DNA of 64,000 bases from CAYSPT01 sp964432985 (GCA_964432985.1 CAYSPT010000002.1:87365-151364); one strand, 5' to 3'; shown: positions 25,664-35,025, counted from the stretch's first letter. A program made the numbers and translations. Notes: a model not told the origin generated them from the sequence alone.

Positions 25664-26716
25664 TTGAAATCGCACTTTCTGGCTCTACATATTCCGTTCC
25701 TGGTACTGTGCCTGCTGCTCATTTTCGCCGTGCCCGTACAGGGAGGCACCTGGAAAGTCTACACAGAGAGATCCGGCTGGTTTTCCAAAGGCCCCCTGCC
25801 TTCAAACACCGTTCAAACTCTCTGGACCGACGGTCAGAATCTCTGGGTCGGTACCTACGAAGGGCTGGTAAAATTCAACGGAGAAAAATGGTCACCGGTC
25901 TATAAGGGTAATTATTGGAAGGTGAAGCACGGCAAGCCAATCGGCTATAAGGGCAATGTTCCTGAAATTCCCGATAACCGGGTGAATTGTATCGAGTATG
26001 TCGGCGACAAAATCTGGTTCGGTACCGACAAAGGTATCATCACCTATGACACGCAGCGCGGAACATGGGAACCCCAGGTATTTCACTTCAAGACCTGGGA
26101 CAACGGGTACATCCAGGTGCTTTTCAAAGAACACAATCGTGTCTGGATAGGTAATTGGGGGACAGGACTGGCATATTATGACCTGCTCCAGGAGAAACTC
26201 AAAGTCATCTCGTTTAATGAGGGATTTAAAGGAAAACTCATTACAGGAATAACCCTGTTCAACCAGGCGTTGTGGGTCGGGACCCTGGACGGCGGGATGA
26301 ACAGGCTGAACCTGCATACAGGCAATTGGATTAACCGGAGGACCGACAACAGCGATTTTCCCAGCAACGCAATCAAAGCCATGGCCGCGACTGAAAAACC
26401 CATTCCTCAAATCTGGTTCGCCACTGACAAAGGCGTACTGCGCTTCATACCGTCGGAAGAGAAAAGCTCCATGTCCATGATATTTACCGGGGAGCACTTT
26501 AAACTTCCGTCAGATGATATTACCGCTTTGCTTATCGACAATGAGGACATATGGGTAGCCACCAGAGCCGGGTTGTGCCGTTACTCAGATCGAGAATGGA
26601 TTACCATTTCCCTGCCCCACCAGGTATCAGGATACAGGATCACCAGCATCATCAAATACAAAGACGCCCTGTGGTTCGGATTCCAACACGGCGGTGTCGC
26701 CAGTTATCTGCCTTAG
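25664..26716 (+). CDS. Secreted seven-bladed beta-propeller protein
   Basis: A 350-residue protein with a TTG start (AAGGAGGA just upstream) and a signal peptide ending near VPVQGG. Seven propeller repeats of the two-component-regulator type follow, each with a W(V/F/I)G-like core: LWVGTYEGL, IWFGTDKGI, VWIGNWGTGL, LWVGTLDGG, IWFATDKGV, IWVATRAGL and LWFGFQHGG. No enzyme or output domain is attached, so it is probably a periplasmic or outer-surface binding scaffold. It is transcribed divergently from dnaN and appears monocistronic. Confidence 0.8.
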   Translation: MKSHFLALHIPFLVLCLLLIFAVPVQGGTWKVYTERSGWFSKGPLPSNTVQTLWTDGQNLWVGTYEGLVKFNGEKWSPVYKGNYWKVKHGKPIGYKGNVPEIPDNRVNCIEYVGDKIWFGTDKGIITYDTQRGTWEPQVFHFKTWDNGYIQVLFKEHNRVWIGNWGTGLAYYDLLQEKLKVISFNEGFKGKLITGITLFNQALWVGTLDGGMNRLNLHTGNWINRRTDNSDFPSNAIKAMAATEKPIPQIWFATDKGVLRFIPSEEKSSMSMIFTGEHFKLPSDDITALLIDNEDIWVATRAGLCRYSDREWITISLPHQVSGYRITSIIKYKDALWFGFQHGGVASYLP

Positions 26717-26766
26717 CTTTCTACGCCCGGATAATGTCCGACGGACATTGTCCGCACTTGCTTGAA

Positions 26767-26966
26767 CCACCCACCCTCTGGTAAGTGGGTATAGAATGTA
26801 AGGTGGGACTGGTTGACACTGTTACTGAATCATGTCCTATGAGCCAATAGGAAGTGATAGGTATTTGTGGAGCACTTCTCGTTCATTGTCACTACTTCCA
26901 CTCGAGTACCAAACATCGTTCCGAGTCACCGTAACCACCCTCCAGCAAGGAGTGTAGAAAGTAGAG
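26767..26966 (+). repeat. Dispersed intergenic repeat, copy C (partial unit, linker, full unit)
   Basis: A full 90-nt unit at 26877-26966 matches copies A and B. It is preceded by the linker 26802-26858, nearly identical to that of copy A. Before it is the end of another unit (26767-26806; CCACCCTC then GTATAGAATGTAAGG). CCCACC and GGTGGG arms suggest stems. It fills most of the 413-nt gap together with the terminator at 27069. Confidence 0.78.
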
Positions 26967-27068
26967 TGGGACTGACAGGCATAACCTATCCGGCAGGCTC
27001 CTACCATGTGCAGACACCGAAGTACAGCACATACAAGCATGTCTGACATGCAAGCATGTCTAATACAT

Positions 27069-27105
27069 AAAAATCCGGCGCCACCGCTGAGGGTGACGCC
27101 GGATT
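27069..27105 (-). terminator. Rho-independent terminator after the glycine-zipper gene
   Basis: A 14-bp stem with one G-U pair (AATCCGGCGTCACC and GGTGGCGCCGGATT, minus strand), 6-nt loop, then TTTTT. It lies 25 nt past the stop of the gene at 27130. Confidence 0.88.
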
Positions 27106-27129
27106 CGTTTTCCGGTTCTAAAGGCCTGC

Positions 27130-27954
27130 TTACTTCTGTTTGGCCAGACCGCTCTGATACTCGAGGTACCACTTCTTGTATTCAGCCAGAGCCGCTTTAA
27201 CCTCTGCATCGTCGGCGCCCTTGCCGGCCTGCAGCAGCTGCACGTACTTGCGGTAAGCCGCTTCGTACTTAGCCTTGACCCCTGACAGGTTGACCGATTC
27301 GGTTTCCTCGGTCTTGCTGGGCGGACGACCGACCTTCATGGCTTCCTGGTTGTCGACCTCAGTGATGATATCTTTACGCTCTTCAGTGATCTTCACCTCA
27401 TCGGGAGTCTTGACATCTTCCTCTTCGGCGTCCTTCACCTGATCAACGAACTTCTTCTTGGTTACGCCATCTCCACGCTGCTTGTCGGTGACGGTGGGCT
27501 GCTTGTTGCCGCCGAACAGGCCTGCAATGGCCTTGAACGGATTCGGAAAGCTCCACGATTTACCGTGGCTGCGGTCCCACAGCAGCTTGCCCACCAGGAG
27601 CCCGGCGCCAAAACACACTACCGGGAGAAACAGCGGGCTTGCGACCGCCGCCAGAACACCGGCGCCGATCAGGCTTGCTGCACCGGCAAAGAATCCACCG
27701 ACTGCTGTCGCGGCCCCTACCAGCACACCGCCGGCAGCTACCGTAGCACCGGCAACCGCTCCACCGGCAACACCGAGCGCACCCATGATGGCGGGAGCAG
27801 CCAGAATGATGGCCGCGCCGGCCAAACCACCGAGCAGGAAGTGCTTAATGGTTGCCTCGGCAGGCGGTACATAACAAATAACAGAAAGAAAAGAAACTAC
27901 GAGTAAAACTGACAGTGCCTTGAGTGACGTTGACCTGTACATGAAATCCTTCAT
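27130..27954 (-). CDS. Exported glycine-zipper protein of unknown function
   Basis: 274 residues. The signal peptide ends near PPAEA (about 34). Residues 40-125 are a long Gly/Ala-rich hydrophobic stretch with G-x-x-x-G spacing (for example AGAAIILAAPAIMGALGVAG), like glycine-zipper membrane domains. Residues 140-225 are charged and low-complexity. The C-terminus (230-274) is helical and Lys-rich. AAGGAGATGATAG precedes the ATG. A perfect consensus promoter, a 237-nt leader and its own terminator imply a highly expressed single gene. I do not recognise a family. Confidence 0.72.
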   Translation of the reverse strand: MKDFMYRSTSLKALSVLLVVSFLSVICYVPPAEATIKHFLLGGLAGAAIILAAPAIMGALGVAGGAVAGATVAAGGVLVGAATAVGGFFAGAASLIGAGVLAAVASPLFLPVVCFGAGLLVGKLLWDRSHGKSWSFPNPFKAIAGLFGGNKQPTVTDKQRGDGVTKKKFVDQVKDAEEEDVKTPDEVKITEERKDIITEVDNQEAMKVGRPPSKTEETESVNLSGVKAKYEAAYRKYVQLLQAGKGADDAEVKAALAEYKKWYLEYQSGLAKQK

Positions 27955-28191
27955 CTTCTATCATCTCCTTACATTTTATTTAGTTTCACGGTTATGAAAA
28001 CTGCTACTTTAGTAAGCTTTACTTCAATAAGCTTTATCGGTCTCTATGTTAACGGGCTTACCAGCCCGGGGGTTCGGGACCTGTTTCCACCTCCTTAGGG
28101 GAACATGAAAGGCCCACAACTCATCAGTAAGAGTTGTGGGCCTTGTAATCTGTGATTTTATACCCTTATTCAGTTGCCAACTTTTGCCTTC
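27955..28191 (-). ncRNA. Structured 5' leader or small RNA upstream of the glycine-zipper gene
   Basis: The predicted transcript runs about 237 nt before the ATG. It holds a perfect 14-bp hairpin with an 8-nt loop (28109-28122 with 28131-28144), a CGGGCT/AGCCCG hairpin with a 4-nt loop (28053-28068), and a possible ATGTT/AACAT closing stem (28046-28050 with 28102-28106). TAAGGAGGTG (minus strand, about 28087-28096) is exactly complementary to the 16S anti-Shine-Dalgarno but has no good start codon after it. It could be a riboswitch-like leader or an independent RNA; no known class matches by eye. Confidence 0.5.
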
Positions 28192-28197
28192 GCTTAC

Positions 28198-28226
28198 ATT
28201 ATAAGCACAGACCAAAGTTTTGTCAA
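28198..28226 (-). promoter_or_regulatory. Perfect consensus sigma70 promoter
   Basis: Minus-strand TTGACA, exactly 17 nt, TATAAT. Both boxes match the consensus at six of six positions. Transcription would start near 28191 and read through the structured leader to the glycine-zipper gene. Confidence 0.85.
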
Positions 28227-28234
28227 GATTTTTT

Positions 28235-28409
28235 CCCGAATAATTCATGAACATTCGTTGCGAGGTGAATAAAATGGACACAGCTACAAGGCGCACGCAG
28301 GAAAATGCTCGGAGGCGTACCCATAGGTACGTTGAGAACATTTTTCAAGTGCAACGAAGTAGATGTGGTCATTTTCGAGCCGCAGCAGAATGTTTGTGAA
28401 TTATCCGGG
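28235..28409. repeat. 175-bp imperfect palindrome (fold-back, MITE-like element)
   Basis: The left end CCCGAATAATTCATGAACAT matches the reverse complement of the right end (CCCGGATAATTCACAAACAT). The match continues inward with scattered mismatches to the centre GTACCCATAGGTAC near 28320-28333, so the whole element can fold into one long hairpin. It contains no convincing gene and lies between the promoter at 28198 and the clostripain stop codon. Confidence 0.7.
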
Positions 28410-28413
28410 TTCA

Positions 28414-30996
28414 TTATTGACTCAACTCGTTTATTAGCTCTACCCGATTTTTCATATCTTCTACCAGCGGTGATTCATCCGACAGCGTGCTGCTCATCAT
28501 TCGCTCCCTGATTACCAGCATGACCGGCCGAAACGGCTTTCTCTCCTTCGGTGACAGTCCGCTGAGGAACAGGATGAGCGAATCGAGTTTCTCCAGGCTG
28601 TTCTGGTCAAGGTCCTTCATTACCTCGGCAATAATGCTTCGGGACACCTTGAGTGAGGCTGCACCGAATTCCTGCCGGAACTGCTCCATGGAAAGAAGCG
28701 TTTCCATCTTCTTCTGAAAAGAGCTGGAGAGCAGCCCCAGGGCGGTCTGCATCAGAGCGGCGCGGGAGTCCTTGTCAGCCACTCCTTCGAATCCGAAGCC
28801 CAGATACAGTACCTTGTATTCATTCTTTTCCAGGAAAATCCCTGCAGAGCCGCTGCTGCTGATACCTCTGGAGCGGCCGGTACCGGGTTTGACTTCCGAC
28901 GGCGGATACCGTACCGGTTTTCCGCCCGGAATATATTTCAATACGGCAACGGCCGGCGCAATGGGGTCGAGTTCGTCGGGCCAGCGCTGGTTGTTCGCGC
29001 CGTCACCACCGGCGATACGGAATGAAAGAGAAGCAAGCGGCGAACCATCCACGCCGGCTATGTCGTAGTGCCCTACATTGTCCTGCACGTATTTTGCGTG
29101 CAGGTAGTCCCTGTAAAATTGTGTATTGTTCAGACCGTACCCGATATCCTGTCCGGAAAGAAGTAGGCTGCCGCCCTGATCGAGAAATCCAGCCAGTTCT
29201 TCCTGCTCGTCGGGGCCGATCTTGCCTTCGCCGTTATTGTCGGGGCACACCCGGATAGCGGTGCCGCCCAGGTACTTGATGAGGGTTCCCTTGGCGATAG
29301 TTCCCTCGTAATCGACATCCCACAGATCGTAGGCAATTTCGAGACTGTCCAGCGCCGAGGAGTAAAACGATGTCGCTTTGTCGTGAGTGTTGGGTACGAT
29401 CAGCAGCAGATTGCTGGTTACCGAGAACGGTTTGCGGACCATAACATCCACTGTGTCTTCGCCAACTTTTACTCCATCGTCTTCCAGACCGACCACCAGG
29501 GTGAAACGCCGGTTGGCCGGACAGGACTCGGAGACTTCGGCACCAAGACCGTTGAACACGACTTTCTGTTTCTTGGGAACCTCACCCAGCACCAGGCTGT
29601 CATCGGTAACGGTAACGAACTCGTCGGTGCATGACAGCTTCACAACAGCGCCGTTACTCGCAGCGCCGCCGGTATTTTCCACCGTCATCTCAAAGCTCAG
29701 GCTTTCTCCCGGTGAGACCTTTCCGTCTTCGCCGGCATCGATGACCTTGAGCTTCTTGATGGCAAGGATCGGGACAGGAGGATCGAACGACGCCTTGAGA
29801 AACTCGTCCCACCGGCAGGCGCCGGTAAAGGCCAGCTTCTCGTATTTGCTCTTGTACTGGTATTTGCTGGGGATATAGATGGAAAGGCCGGTGGAAGCCT
29901 TCTGGCTCGAGCCGTTCGTTCCGTTGGCTATGACGGCTTCGGCAAGGCGAGCGTTAACCGCCTGGGATGCTTCAGCCAGCGCGCCGTCTTTGAAAGTAGC
30001 GGAAACTTTGGTGATAAAATCGCCCAGGTCCTTGTAATCCGAATAGTAGTAGGATTGGGTTTTGTTCATGCAATCCTTGATCCGGCCGATCTGTTTGATA
30101 TTGGACATAAGTGCGGCGGCAAGAGTGTCGATGGAAGCAACCAGACCATCCAGTTTGCGGCAGTCGATGGCGGACTGGGTCACCGCCTGGTTCCCTGCCG
30201 ACCCCCCGCTGTATGACTCGATATACTTGTCCACGATGAGCTTGGCCACGGCAGCGGAATCCATATCGGGGTCTGCTACCAGCGGGGCCAGGAAGTCGTC
30301 GTATGGCCACCCGTCGCCGGGTTCGACCTCCTCGGACGCCACGGTAATGTCGGCATACTGCCTGAATTCGTATGACACCTCCACCATCTGCATGAGGCAG
30401 GCGTCCATACCAAGCACGTCGATCTTCTGGCCGCCTCTGAGTGCCACCACTTCCATGAGCGCTTTTTCTATGTCCTGGGTGGTCATATGATTGCCGCTGG
30501 TGTCATCGTAGGAAATTCCTTTGAACACCGGCTCCTCTGCTTTTTTCTTCCAACCCTGGCCGTGGTTCCATATAACCAGGAGCAGCCGCTGGGCGGGATA
30601 TTCCGCCATCCCCCACCGGGCAAAATCAACCAGGCTGTTGTAATCGCCGGTGTCTACTTCACCCAGGTCACGGATCAACTCCGAGTTGATCTTGTAGGGA
30701 TCACTGTCCTTGGTGATATAGTACCTGCGGGTAGTGGTCCAATCACCATTGGAGTAATCGTATCCCGAGGTGCGGTCTATCTCCACAACGATATTGACAT
30801 CGTCGGTGGACCCAACTTTTTCCATCTCGTTAATGTCGTCTATCCCGGCTCCTTCAAGGTTGTTATCACCGTTGATAAAAACCAAAATTGTCCATTCTTT
30901 TTCTGCGGCAAACGCCCCATCCAGGCAAACGCCGGCCATGAACATCATGGCCAGAACGATAAGCAGAACTCTCTTCGTTGCTGCGGCTGTCACCAT
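28414..30996 (-). CDS. Clostripain-family cysteine peptidase (C11), exported
   Basis: An 860-residue secreted protease from the ATG giving MVTAAATKRVLLIVLAMMFM, chosen for the signal peptide (to about AFAAE, 32) and GGAAGGGGAAAAC upstream. The C11 catalytic dyad is visible: His144 in LVIWNHGQGW and Cys200 in LGMDACLMQMVEVSYEFR, with the opening WTILVFINGDNNLE. From about 395 there is an Ig-like beta region (SFEMTVENTGGAASNGAVVKL), then a GATase-like segment and a charged helical C-terminus. It probably cleaves after basic residues like clostripain. It is monocistronic with a strong promoter. Confidence 0.88.
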   Translation of the reverse strand: MVTAAATKRVLLIVLAMMFMAGVCLDGAFAAEKEWTILVFINGDNNLEGAGIDDINEMEKVGSTDDVNIVVEIDRTSGYDYSNGDWTTTRRYYITKDSDPYKINSELIRDLGEVDTGDYNSLVDFARWGMAEYPAQRLLLVIWNHGQGWKKKAEEPVFKGISYDDTSGNHMTTQDIEKALMEVVALRGGQKIDVLGMDACLMQMVEVSYEFRQYADITVASEEVEPGDGWPYDDFLAPLVADPDMDSAAVAKLIVDKYIESYSGGSAGNQAVTQSAIDCRKLDGLVASIDTLAAALMSNIKQIGRIKDCMNKTQSYYYSDYKDLGDFITKVSATFKDGALAEASQAVNARLAEAVIANGTNGSSQKASTGLSIYIPSKYQYKSKYEKLAFTGACRWDEFLKASFDPPVPILAIKKLKVIDAGEDGKVSPGESLSFEMTVENTGGAASNGAVVKLSCTDEFVTVTDDSLVLGEVPKKQKVVFNGLGAEVSESCPANRRFTLVVGLEDDGVKVGEDTVDVMVRKPFSVTSNLLLIVPNTHDKATSFYSSALDSLEIAYDLWDVDYEGTIAKGTLIKYLGGTAIRVCPDNNGEGKIGPDEQEELAGFLDQGGSLLLSGQDIGYGLNNTQFYRDYLHAKYVQDNVGHYDIAGVDGSPLASLSFRIAGGDGANNQRWPDELDPIAPAVAVLKYIPGGKPVRYPPSEVKPGTGRSRGISSSGSAGIFLEKNEYKVLYLGFGFEGVADKDSRAALMQTALGLLSSSFQKKMETLLSMEQFRQEFGAASLKVSRSIIAEVMKDLDQNSLEKLDSLILFLSGLSPKERKPFRPVMLVIRERMMSSTLSDESPLVEDMKNRVELINELSQ

Positions 30997-31040
30997 TGTT
31001 TTCCCCTTCCATACTACCTGCAACACACATAGTACGCTGT

Positions 31041-31118
31041 TTTTGGGTACTAAGACCCGATTTTGGGTACACTGACCCGTAGCAATCCATTATACTGACG
31101 ACATTTGAAAAGTGTCAA
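31041..31118 (-). promoter_or_regulatory. Clostripain gene promoter and twin leader hairpins
   Basis: Minus-strand TTGACA (31113-31118), 18-nt spacer, TATAAT (31089-31094). Downstream in the leader are two tandem 20-bp units (31041-31060 and 31061-31080), each with a GGGT-N7/8-ACCC mini-hairpin. A second TTGACA lies further upstream in an AT-rich stretch. Confidence 0.65.
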
Positions 31119-31192
31119 TTTTTTTCTTGGTATAAAAATATATGTCAAGTTTTTTAACTGACTGAAAGGGTAATCTATAATAATAATATAGT

Positions 31193-32452
31193 TTACGGTA
31201 TTGGAACCGCAGAAGGTGAATTGGACACGCTGCTTACGTTACTGGCTTCATCCACCGTCCGCACGGCGAAATAATAGGTGATCGCTGGAGTAAGGTTAGA
31301 AATGATCATGGTTTCCGAACTTTCTGGATCCCGCGGTGACGACATTCCATCGGCGGTATAAGCACTGTCCCACGACGTGTCGTCGATGGAAGAGGTGGCG
31401 TACCGTACCAGATAGGATGAGGCAGCGCCGCCGCTGAGGCCGTTTTCGTGAGGTGAAGACCAGGTCAACACTACTTCACCGGCCCCGGGCCCGGCACTGG
31501 CAGCAACATTGGTAATCTGTCCCGGAGCATCCCAGTCCCCGGAGAGGTCCATCCAGTTCGTGTCGGGATCAACTTCATAACCGCGGATGCTCGTCACGTC
31601 GGAAACCGTGACCCGATAGGTAAGATCGGACTGCATGGACGGAACCGTCAGGACAACGGTCCTTCCGTCACCGGACAACTCCGACTGCAGGGGCGGGCCT
31701 ACCAATGCGGACGACCCGTCACCAGCTATACTGGTAATAACATAGTTCGCCTCGGTCTCGGACGACTCCTTGTTCACATCGAGGTCGAAGCCAAGATTGA
31801 CAGTGGTCTGTGAGACCGCCAGGGCTGAGACGACTCCAGGATACATGCTGGTCATCACCCGCACCACGCCGCCGGTGGTTAGTTCGGCGGTAACCGTATT
31901 GCCGGAAATGGACGATCCGGCAGCCCGGGGAAGCTGCTTGTAAACCGTGTCCGCGATGTCATAACGGTAAACGTGAAGCTGTATCTCGTCTACGCTGGAA
32001 GGGACCTGGCTGTCGGTGTAGGTAAAGGTGACCGTGGCCGCAGTATCGAAAACGAGATGGGTAGGTAGAATTTTATATGTCTTGCCAACGGTCTTCACTC
32101 CCGTAAACATCGGATAGGGAGGCACTGGATCCTCTTTGACCGTTACAGTTGTCTCATAGCCCAGCGCTCCGTTGGGAAGATCGAGGGAGAACCGTTCTAT
32201 AGAGAAACGTTCACCCCGGGCCGGTTCCACCGGCAGCGAAACCACGGGAGACGGTGTTTCGTTGATGAAACGTTCCCGCTCTAAAACGTGATATGCCAGG
32301 GTTCCCCCGCCGAGGACTCCCATGACGTACTGACCGGCACACCCGGCGGTCACCATGAGTACACCAAGAAGCAACGCTCCCACCATGAGACGGGACCGCT
32401 GGTATTGATCGAGGCGGCTGCAACGCTCCTTCATGATATTCTGGTAGATCAT
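31193..32452 (-). CDS. Lipoprotein with C-terminal fibronectin type III domain
   Basis: 419 residues. Lipobox VTAGC (Cys about 38) follows a hydrophobic stretch, so it is a surface or periplasmic lipoprotein. The middle (about 65-310) is beta-rich, with ZU5-like and Ig-like character (LPNGALGYETTVTVKEDPVP). The C-terminal Fn3 domain (about 320-415) has EVVLTWSSPHENG, SSYLVRYATSS and LTPAITYYFAVRTVDEASN. It probably binds protein or polysaccharide. It lies 17 nt after the beta-barrel gene on the same strand, so the two are likely co-expressed. Confidence 0.78.
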   Translation of the reverse strand: MIYQNIMKERCSRLDQYQRSRLMVGALLLGVLMVTAGCAGQYVMGVLGGGTLAYHVLERERFINETPSPVVSLPVEPARGERFSIERFSLDLPNGALGYETTVTVKEDPVPPYPMFTGVKTVGKTYKILPTHLVFDTAATVTFTYTDSQVPSSVDEIQLHVYRYDIADTVYKQLPRAAGSSISGNTVTAELTTGGVVRVMTSMYPGVVSALAVSQTTVNLGFDLDVNKESSETEANYVITSIAGDGSSALVGPPLQSELSGDGRTVVLTVPSMQSDLTYRVTVSDVTSIRGYEVDPDTNWMDLSGDWDAPGQITNVAASAGPGAGEVVLTWSSPHENGLSGGAASSYLVRYATSSIDDTSWDSAYTADGMSSPRDPESSETMIISNLTPAITYYFAVRTVDEASNVSSVSNSPSAVPIP

Positions 32453-32469
32453 CCAGGTATCACACCATC

Positions 32470-33624
32470 CTAATCAAAGTAATAATTGATTCCGAAACCA
32501 CCAAACAGGCTGTCCAGTTCAAGTTCGAACTCTTGTCCCACTTCGGGAAGCGTGAACTCGGTCCGGCCTCCCCGATAACGAAGTTCCATGGTCACCGATG
32601 TTGTTTCATCAATAAAATACTCTCCCAGGACCCTGGCTTCATACCCGACGGTGTCGTCACGCCGGGTGAGACTGACCATGTCGTTGTGATAGCTCAACCG
32701 AATCCAGTCGAGCAGAGCACCAAGCGCCACACCAAAGCGCCACCGTGAGCCATGTGGGAAGTAGTGTATTAATCCCAGGAAAGTTGACTTGATTTCCAGA
32801 CGGAATGTCCCGTCCAACTGAGGATTTATGAAGTGCCGTCTGGTAACCGACATGTTCCACATTTCGTAGCGTTCCTCCAGGGTCAGGCGCTTATGAAACG
32901 CATACCGTACATTGAGACCCCAGAACGGCCGCCATGCAAGGCTGGCCCGTGGGAATTCACCGCCCCACGGCTTGTAATACCCGGCGTCCACGCCGCAGCT
33001 GAACCGTCCCTTCGGGTACTCTGTCGGCGGGCTGGGAGCAAATTTCTTTTTTAAGTTATCACTTACAGCGTAGGCGCTAATAGCGTAGGTGGAATACTCG
33101 TCACCGGGCACACAACTTTTCTCGTTTTCCACCTTCTTTTTGAAATTATCCGGCAGCCCTTCGCCGGTACCGATGCGAGACAGCCGTTGCCTGGCAGGCT
33201 CCGGGCTTTCGTGTTCGGGCAGAACCTGTAGCTTCAGACCAAGTGTCCTGGCTACCGGACGTAGAGGAACATACAACTCCTGGTCGACCTCATACGGGGC
33301 CGCAGGCAGATTCAGACGTTTTCCATTGACCATGAGTGCATGAACCCCGGGAGCCACGATTACAACGCGGCGTTTATACTCAAGGCGGGCAACACCGCTG
33401 TGCTCTTCCCGGGCACAGCGGATACCGGACAGGCTCGAGAAAAAGGAAAACGGGACATACACCGTCCCCCCTTCGTCCTTGAGCAAAATGTCAAGCGGTA
33501 CACTGCGGTCCTGGAGCAACAATCCCGCCGCTTCACCGCGGAACGGCAGCATCCAGACCAGCAGCAAAACCGCTGTCAGTAACGGCAAGCTCAATCCAGA
33601 CCGTACTTTTCCGGCACGATGCAT
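32470..33624 (-). CDS. Copper amine oxidase N-like domain / outer membrane beta-barrel protein
   Basis: 384 residues from the ATG giving MHRAGKVRSGLSLPLL (GGAGG 12 nt upstream). After the signal peptide, about residues 35-130 match the copper amine oxidase N-terminal-like domain, a wall-binding module: VYVPFSFFSSLSGI, GVHALMVNGKRLNL, YEVDQELYVPLRPVARTLGL. From about 190 the rest alternates in beta-barrel fashion (NVRYAFHKRLTLEERYEMW) and ends GGFGINYYFD. So it seems to link wall and outer membrane. A small internal duplication gives two (D/N)xKKK segments around 145-175. Confidence 0.75.
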   Translation of the reverse strand: MHRAGKVRSGLSLPLLTAVLLLVWMLPFRGEAAGLLLQDRSVPLDILLKDEGGTVYVPFSFFSSLSGIRCAREEHSGVARLEYKRRVVIVAPGVHALMVNGKRLNLPAAPYEVDQELYVPLRPVARTLGLKLQVLPEHESPEPARQRLSRIGTGEGLPDNFKKKVENEKSCVPGDEYSTYAISAYAVSDNLKKKFAPSPPTEYPKGRFSCGVDAGYYKPWGGEFPRASLAWRPFWGLNVRYAFHKRLTLEERYEMWNMSVTRRHFINPQLDGTFRLEIKSTFLGLIHYFPHGSRWRFGVALGALLDWIRLSYHNDMVSLTRRDDTVGYEARVLGEYFIDETTSVTMELRYRGGRTEFTLPEVGQEFELELDSLFGGFGINYYFD

Positions 33625-33750
33625 GTCTCTTGGTGCCTCCAATGCAGTACTACCCGGCAGCACTCCATCAGGGAACGATGGAATCAGGGCAAATTTTTCC
33701 TAAAGCAGATCTATCTAAAGATATCGACAAGAGAATGAAGAATAATGAGA

Positions 33751-34941
33751 TTACAATTTCATCAGGCTGAGGACCATGGCAACAAGATAGGTGACTCCCA
33801 GCGGTAGAATACCTTCATCCAGGTTGAAGGTGGAGCTGTGAGGGACGAGACAACCGTCTTTTTCACCCACACAACCGATAAACGCCAGGTGGCCGGGAAC
33901 TGCAGAAGAAAAATAGGAAAAGTCTTCACCGCCCATGGTCGGATACTCTATCGGCGCGAACGAACCTCCCATGGCCGACCAGACCTTCCGAACCAGGACC
34001 CCCAGGGCAGGATCGTTGCACACCGGGGGATAGCCTTTACGGACATTTAAGGAAAACGACCCGCTGTAAGGAGTAACGGTTCCCTCGATGACCCGCTGCA
34101 TTCCCGCCAGCAGCTCATCGGTCCGCTCGAAGCTCGTCGTACGCAAGCAGCCCAGCACATCTACCTGTTCGGCCATGACATTGGCCTTCCAGCCTCCCTG
34201 TATTTTTCCCCAGGTGAGCACCATGGGCTCCGAGGGAGAACTGAGCCGGGACAGCCAGCTTTGCAGAGCCATGAGACATTCGGCGGCAAGATGCACTGTA
34301 TCACAGCCGCGATGGGGATAGGCGGCGTGACCGCCGGCGCCCGTGATGGTGAGGGACAGCTCGGCGGTGGCCGCAGACTGCTGCCTGTCTCTGAAAGCCA
34401 GGGTTTCCACTGGTCGGGAGCCATCAACATGCAGCGCCAGAGCGTACTGAACATCAGGATTTTTTAGAACCCCTGCTTCCACCATGGCCCGGGCACCCCC
34501 GGTGGTTTCCTCGGCCGGCTGAAAGATGAACTTGACACTTCCCGGCAGCGCCTCCGGCCATTGTGAAAGCACTATGGCCGCACCCAGAACCATTGCCATG
34601 TGTGCATCGTGGCCGCAGGCGTGACTGACACCGGAATTTACAGAAGTAAACGGAAGTCCGGTCATCTCGGGAATGGGCAGCGCATCCATATCCGCCCTCA
34701 GGGCGATACACTCCCCGCTCTCCGCACCCCTGAGGACACCAACCACTCCGTGGCCATCGCCAACCGGGGCCGTCACGTGAAGGCCCAAGGGCTCGAGAAG
34801 CTCAACCAGGCGTCGAGACGTACGCTCTTCCTCTCCCGACAGTTCGGGATACCGGTGGAAATCCCGCCGGGCCGCCACAACTTCGTTGATAACCTCATTT
34901 ACCCTGCCAGTTATGTATTCAATCCGGCGAGTGCATTCCAT
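33751..34941 (-). CDS. M20-family amidohydrolase (N-acyl amino acid / hippurate hydrolase type)
   Basis: A zinc-dependent metallopeptidase-family hydrolase that removes acyl or acetyl groups from amino acids. The 396 residues include IALRADMDALPIPEMTGLPF, SHACGHDAHMAMVLGAA (metal His and Asp), FIFQPAEETTGGARAMVEAGVL with the catalytic Glu pair, HAAYPHRGCDTVHLA in the lid domain and YPTMGGEDFSYFSSAVPG. The length is standard. The exact substrate (hippurate, N-acetyl-diaminopimelate, IAA conjugates) cannot be told. It stands alone. Confidence 0.9.
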   Translation of the reverse strand: MECTRRIEYITGRVNEVINEVVAARRDFHRYPELSGEEERTSRRLVELLEPLGLHVTAPVGDGHGVVGVLRGAESGECIALRADMDALPIPEMTGLPFTSVNSGVSHACGHDAHMAMVLGAAIVLSQWPEALPGSVKFIFQPAEETTGGARAMVEAGVLKNPDVQYALALHVDGSRPVETLAFRDRQQSAATAELSLTITGAGGHAAYPHRGCDTVHLAAECLMALQSWLSRLSSPSEPMVLTWGKIQGGWKANVMAEQVDVLGCLRTTSFERTDELLAGMQRVIEGTVTPYSGSFSLNVRKGYPPVCNDPALGVLVRKVWSAMGGSFAPIEYPTMGGEDFSYFSSAVPGHLAFIGCVGEKDGCLVPHSSTFNLDEGILPLGVTYLVAMVLSLMKL

Positions 34942-35025
34942 GTATCAAAGGCCTCCAATTATCGACTATTATATCACTCTTCATTGTGGGGTACCTCAAT
35001 TTGCTTGTTGAGCAGATAGTCATTC

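Noticed and set aside
27955..28191. 6S RNA as identity for the structured leader
   Set aside because: Some short segments look alike, but the long closing stem and central bubble of 6S RNA cannot be drawn; the 14-bp hairpin sits in the wrong place.
28024..28341. Open frame of 105 codons on the minus strand across the leader and palindrome
   Set aside because: It crosses the perfect promoter, the 14-bp hairpin and part of the palindrome, and its composition is not protein-like. Structure explains this DNA better.
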